7,974 nucleotides of DNA. Source: Opitutia bacterium (GTDB lineage: Bacteria > Verrucomicrobiota > Verrucomicrobiia > Opitutales > UBA953). The translations under genes were made by a program, and so were the position numbers. Location of the stretch: NCBI GenBank assembly GCA_947463395.1, contig CANHRV010000040.1, positions 1 through 7,974 on the forward strand, given 5' to 3'. Shown here piece by piece: positions 6,475-7,974 of this stretch. The notes under the pieces were generated by a model. That model saw only the letters and a program-made list of their open reading frames with translations. It did not search any database and was not told where the DNA came from. Position 1 is the first letter of the stretch. Each line of letters opens with the position of its first letter.

Positions 6475-6595
6475 GGGGAGTTGTCTATTTGGCGTGTGGT
6501 TTAAAGTTTAGAAGCCTTGCATTTTATCGACTTTCGTCGCAAGCCCTTTCCAGAGTTTGCCTTGCACAATGAGTTTTTAGCCATTTATTTACATC
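6475..6595. promoter_or_regulatory. Divergent intergenic region between rny and rodA
   Basis: This 121-bp gap must hold the start signals for both genes unless transcription enters from elsewhere. On the minus strand a TAAAAT hexamer (6526-6521) resembles a -10 box 46 nt before the rny GTG, but no good -35 box lies at the right distance. CGAC-GAAA-GTCG on the same strand forms a short stem with a GNRA-type loop, flanked by an outer CTTGC/GCAAG match. An 8-bp direct repeat GCCTTGCA occurs at 6514-6521 and 6559-6566. No promoter for rodA could be placed with confidence. Confidence 0.4.
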
Positions 6596-7930
6596 ATGTC
6601 CCCGATGATAAAAGAGTCAAATTCTCAAGCGTCTGCTTGGTGGGACAAATTCGCTAACTTTTCATGGCGAACGGATTGGACGCAGGTTTTGATTATCTTT
6701 TTCCTCAGTTCTCTGGGTGTTGTAGCGATAAATTCGGCAGGAAGTTATCGTCAGTCTAATTATGCTGAATCGCAGATGATTTTTTTATTTATTGGATGGG
6801 TGGCTTACTGGGGGCTCTCTTCTTTGGATTATCGTATTTTACGAGTTCACGCTCGACGAATTTTTATTATCGGGATTGTTCTGCTTTTGCCTGTTTCGCT
6901 TTGTGCTTTGGCTAAAGTGGATATCGGCAATTTTATTCGTGGCGTTTACGGGGCGCGACGCTGGATGGATTTTGGCCCTTTCTCCATCCAGCCCTCGGAA
7001 TTTGCCAAGGTGACAACGCTGATTTTTATCGCCCATCTTTTGGCCCTTCATCCGATTGGATCGATTCGCACAACATGGCTCACGGCTTTGAGGGTGATGG
7101 GTGCCGCCATGGTCCCCTTTTTCTTGATTTTTGTGCAACCTGACTTAGGTTCTGCTCTTATCTACCTTCCGCTGTCATTTGCCTTACTTTATGTTGCCGG
7201 CCTGAGTCTCAGGTTTTTCTGGGTGGCAGGCGTCAGCACCCTTATTTTATTTGCAGTCGTGGCGGTTGATTTAGTTTCTTACGCTTCGGTGGTTTCCAAC
7301 TACTCAAAGGAGAATCCCGATGATCGAAACCCAGCGAAAGCCGTGCGTGGTAAATATGAAGCGGACTCTTGGTTTTTCCTGCTAAAAGATTATCAGCGCG
7401 AGCGTTTGATGTCCTTTGTTGCTCCCTCGGTAATCGACCCTCGGGGTCTGGGGGCGACTTGGAATGTTCGCCAAGCGGTTATTGCTGTCGGGCGAGGGGG
7501 CCTTGCTGGTCAAGGCATCGGAATGGGTACGCAAGCTAAGTTTGGTTACTTGCCCGAAGCCGCGGCACATAACGATTTTCTCTTTTCTGGTATGGCCGAA
7601 GAAATCGGATTCGTTGGCGGTTCTTTGGTTATTGGCAGTTTTGCTTTATTATTTTGGCGAATCTTTCGCACCGCCGCCAAAGCGGCGGATCGTTTCGGTT
7701 CCTTATTAGCTGTGGGTACTGCCGTGGTGTTGGGCACTCACGTACTAATTAATATCGGAATGAATATTGATTTAATGCCCGTTACGGGTGTTCCACTACC
7801 TTTCCTCAGTTACGGGGGGTCCTTTGTGCTTAGCTGTTTTCTGCTTCTTGGATTAGTCCAAAGCATTCATCGACATTCGGTTGATGACGGCCAACGCAAA
7901 GGCTCTTCGGCTGTGGCTTTTAACGCCTAA
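6596..7930 (+). CDS. rodA: SEDS-family peptidoglycan glycosyltransferase RodA (elongasome)
   Basis: Integral inner-membrane polymerase that links lipid II into glycan strands, normally with a class B PBP, during lateral wall growth. The 444 residues (E. coli RodA: 370) hold about ten membrane helices (near 29-48, 60-77, 88-106, 133-151, 165-181, 185-205, 207-230, 332-355, 367-388, 401-424). SEDS motifs: GARRWMDFG (119-127, Trp123), QPSEFAK (132-138), QPDLGSA (181-187), DYQRERLM (265-272), YLPE...HNDF with the probable catalytic Asp327, and VPLPFLSYGGS (399-409). NIGMNIDLMPVTGVP and the VQSIHRH end favour RodA over FtsW. Oddities: about 28 extra polar residues (231-258) before DYQRER, and two extra residues between the Glu and the His-x-Asp of the catalytic loop. 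The start is ATG at 6596; an in-frame ATG at 6605 is possible. No Shine-Dalgarno site is seen. A second reading frame begins 6 nt after the stop. Confidence 0.94.
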   Translation: MSPMIKESNSQASAWWDKFANFSWRTDWTQVLIIFFLSSLGVVAINSAGSYRQSNYAESQMIFLFIGWVAYWGLSSLDYRILRVHARRIFIIGIVLLLPVSLCALAKVDIGNFIRGVYGARRWMDFGPFSIQPSEFAKVTTLIFIAHLLALHPIGSIRTTWLTALRVMGAAMVPFFLIFVQPDLGSALIYLPLSFALLYVAGLSLRFFWVAGVSTLILFAVVAVDLVSYASVVSNYSKENPDDRNPAKAVRGKYEADSWFFLLKDYQRERLMSFVAPSVIDPRGLGATWNVRQAVIAVGRGGLAGQGIGMGTQAKFGYLPEAAAHNDFLFSGMAEEIGFVGGSLVIGSFALLFWRIFRTAAKAADRFGSLLAVGTAVVLGTHVLINIGMNIDLMPVTGVPLPFLSYGGSFVLSCFLLLGLVQSIHRHSVDDGQRKGSSAVAFNA

Positions 7931-7936
7931 CCGAAA

Positions 7937-7974
7937 ATGTCTGACACAAACGAATCTGAAGAACCTCTCGATGA
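7937..7974 (+). CDS. Start of an unidentified gene directly after rodA, cut by the window edge
   Basis: An ATG at 7937-7939, 6 nt after the rodA stop, opens a frame that reads MSDTNESEEPLD before the window ends. Twelve codons are too few to identify. The N-terminus is hydrophilic and acidic. The tight spacing suggests co-transcription with rodA. No Shine-Dalgarno site precedes it (ACCGAAA). It could be a chance frame. Confidence 0.45.
   Translation, partial: MSDTNESEEPLD

Noticed and set aside
6596..7930. Assignment as FtsW instead of RodA
   Set aside because: The motifs near the last helices (NIGM...MPVTGVPLPFLSYGGS) and the WFFL-x-x-DYQRER block resemble RodA more closely, and no division-cluster genes are nearby.

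Overview
The window is a compact bacterial chromosomal segment with six nearly adjacent genes on the minus strand, one gene on the plus strand, and the first codons of a further gene at the right edge. I see no mobile element, CRISPR array, tRNA or rRNA. All recognisable genes are housekeeping genes with intact catalytic motifs. The most open-ended part is an unrecognised Arg/Pro/Gly-rich gene and the structured stretch in front of it. Base composition looks moderate. The gene set (RNase Y, PUA-less glutamate 5-kinase, RodA with an enlarged extracellular loop) and the lack of Shine-Dalgarno sites would fit a Verrucomicrobiota-like Gram-negative, but that assignment is a guess.

Layout in minus-strand transcription order. 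rny (RNase Y) starts at 6474 with GTG and ends at 5038. A 251-bp gap follows, whose start-proximal ~140 nt can fold into several hairpins. It leads into a 248-residue disordered, arginine-rich protein (4786-4040). A GC-rich hairpin with a short T tract follows its stop. Then come murA (3998-2706), ruvB (2667-1624), proB (1578-814) and proA (817 to beyond the left edge). proB and proA overlap by 4 bp (ATGA); the other gaps are 38-45 bp. Each of those gaps contains a perfect 6-8 bp stem with a 3-nt loop.

On the plus strand, rodA (6596-7930) is divergent from rny across a 121-bp gap. It is followed after 6 nt by the start of another reading frame (7937 to beyond the right edge).

Functionally, murA (first committed step of peptidoglycan precursor synthesis) and rodA (elongation glycan polymerase) serve the cell wall. 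proB/proA perform the first two steps of proline synthesis. ruvB is the Holliday-junction motor. rny is a membrane-anchored mRNA endonuclease. The arginine-rich protein beside rny has a possible amphipathic helix between two arginine-rich tracts, so a role as an RNA-binding partner of the decay machinery is a reasonable but unproven idea.
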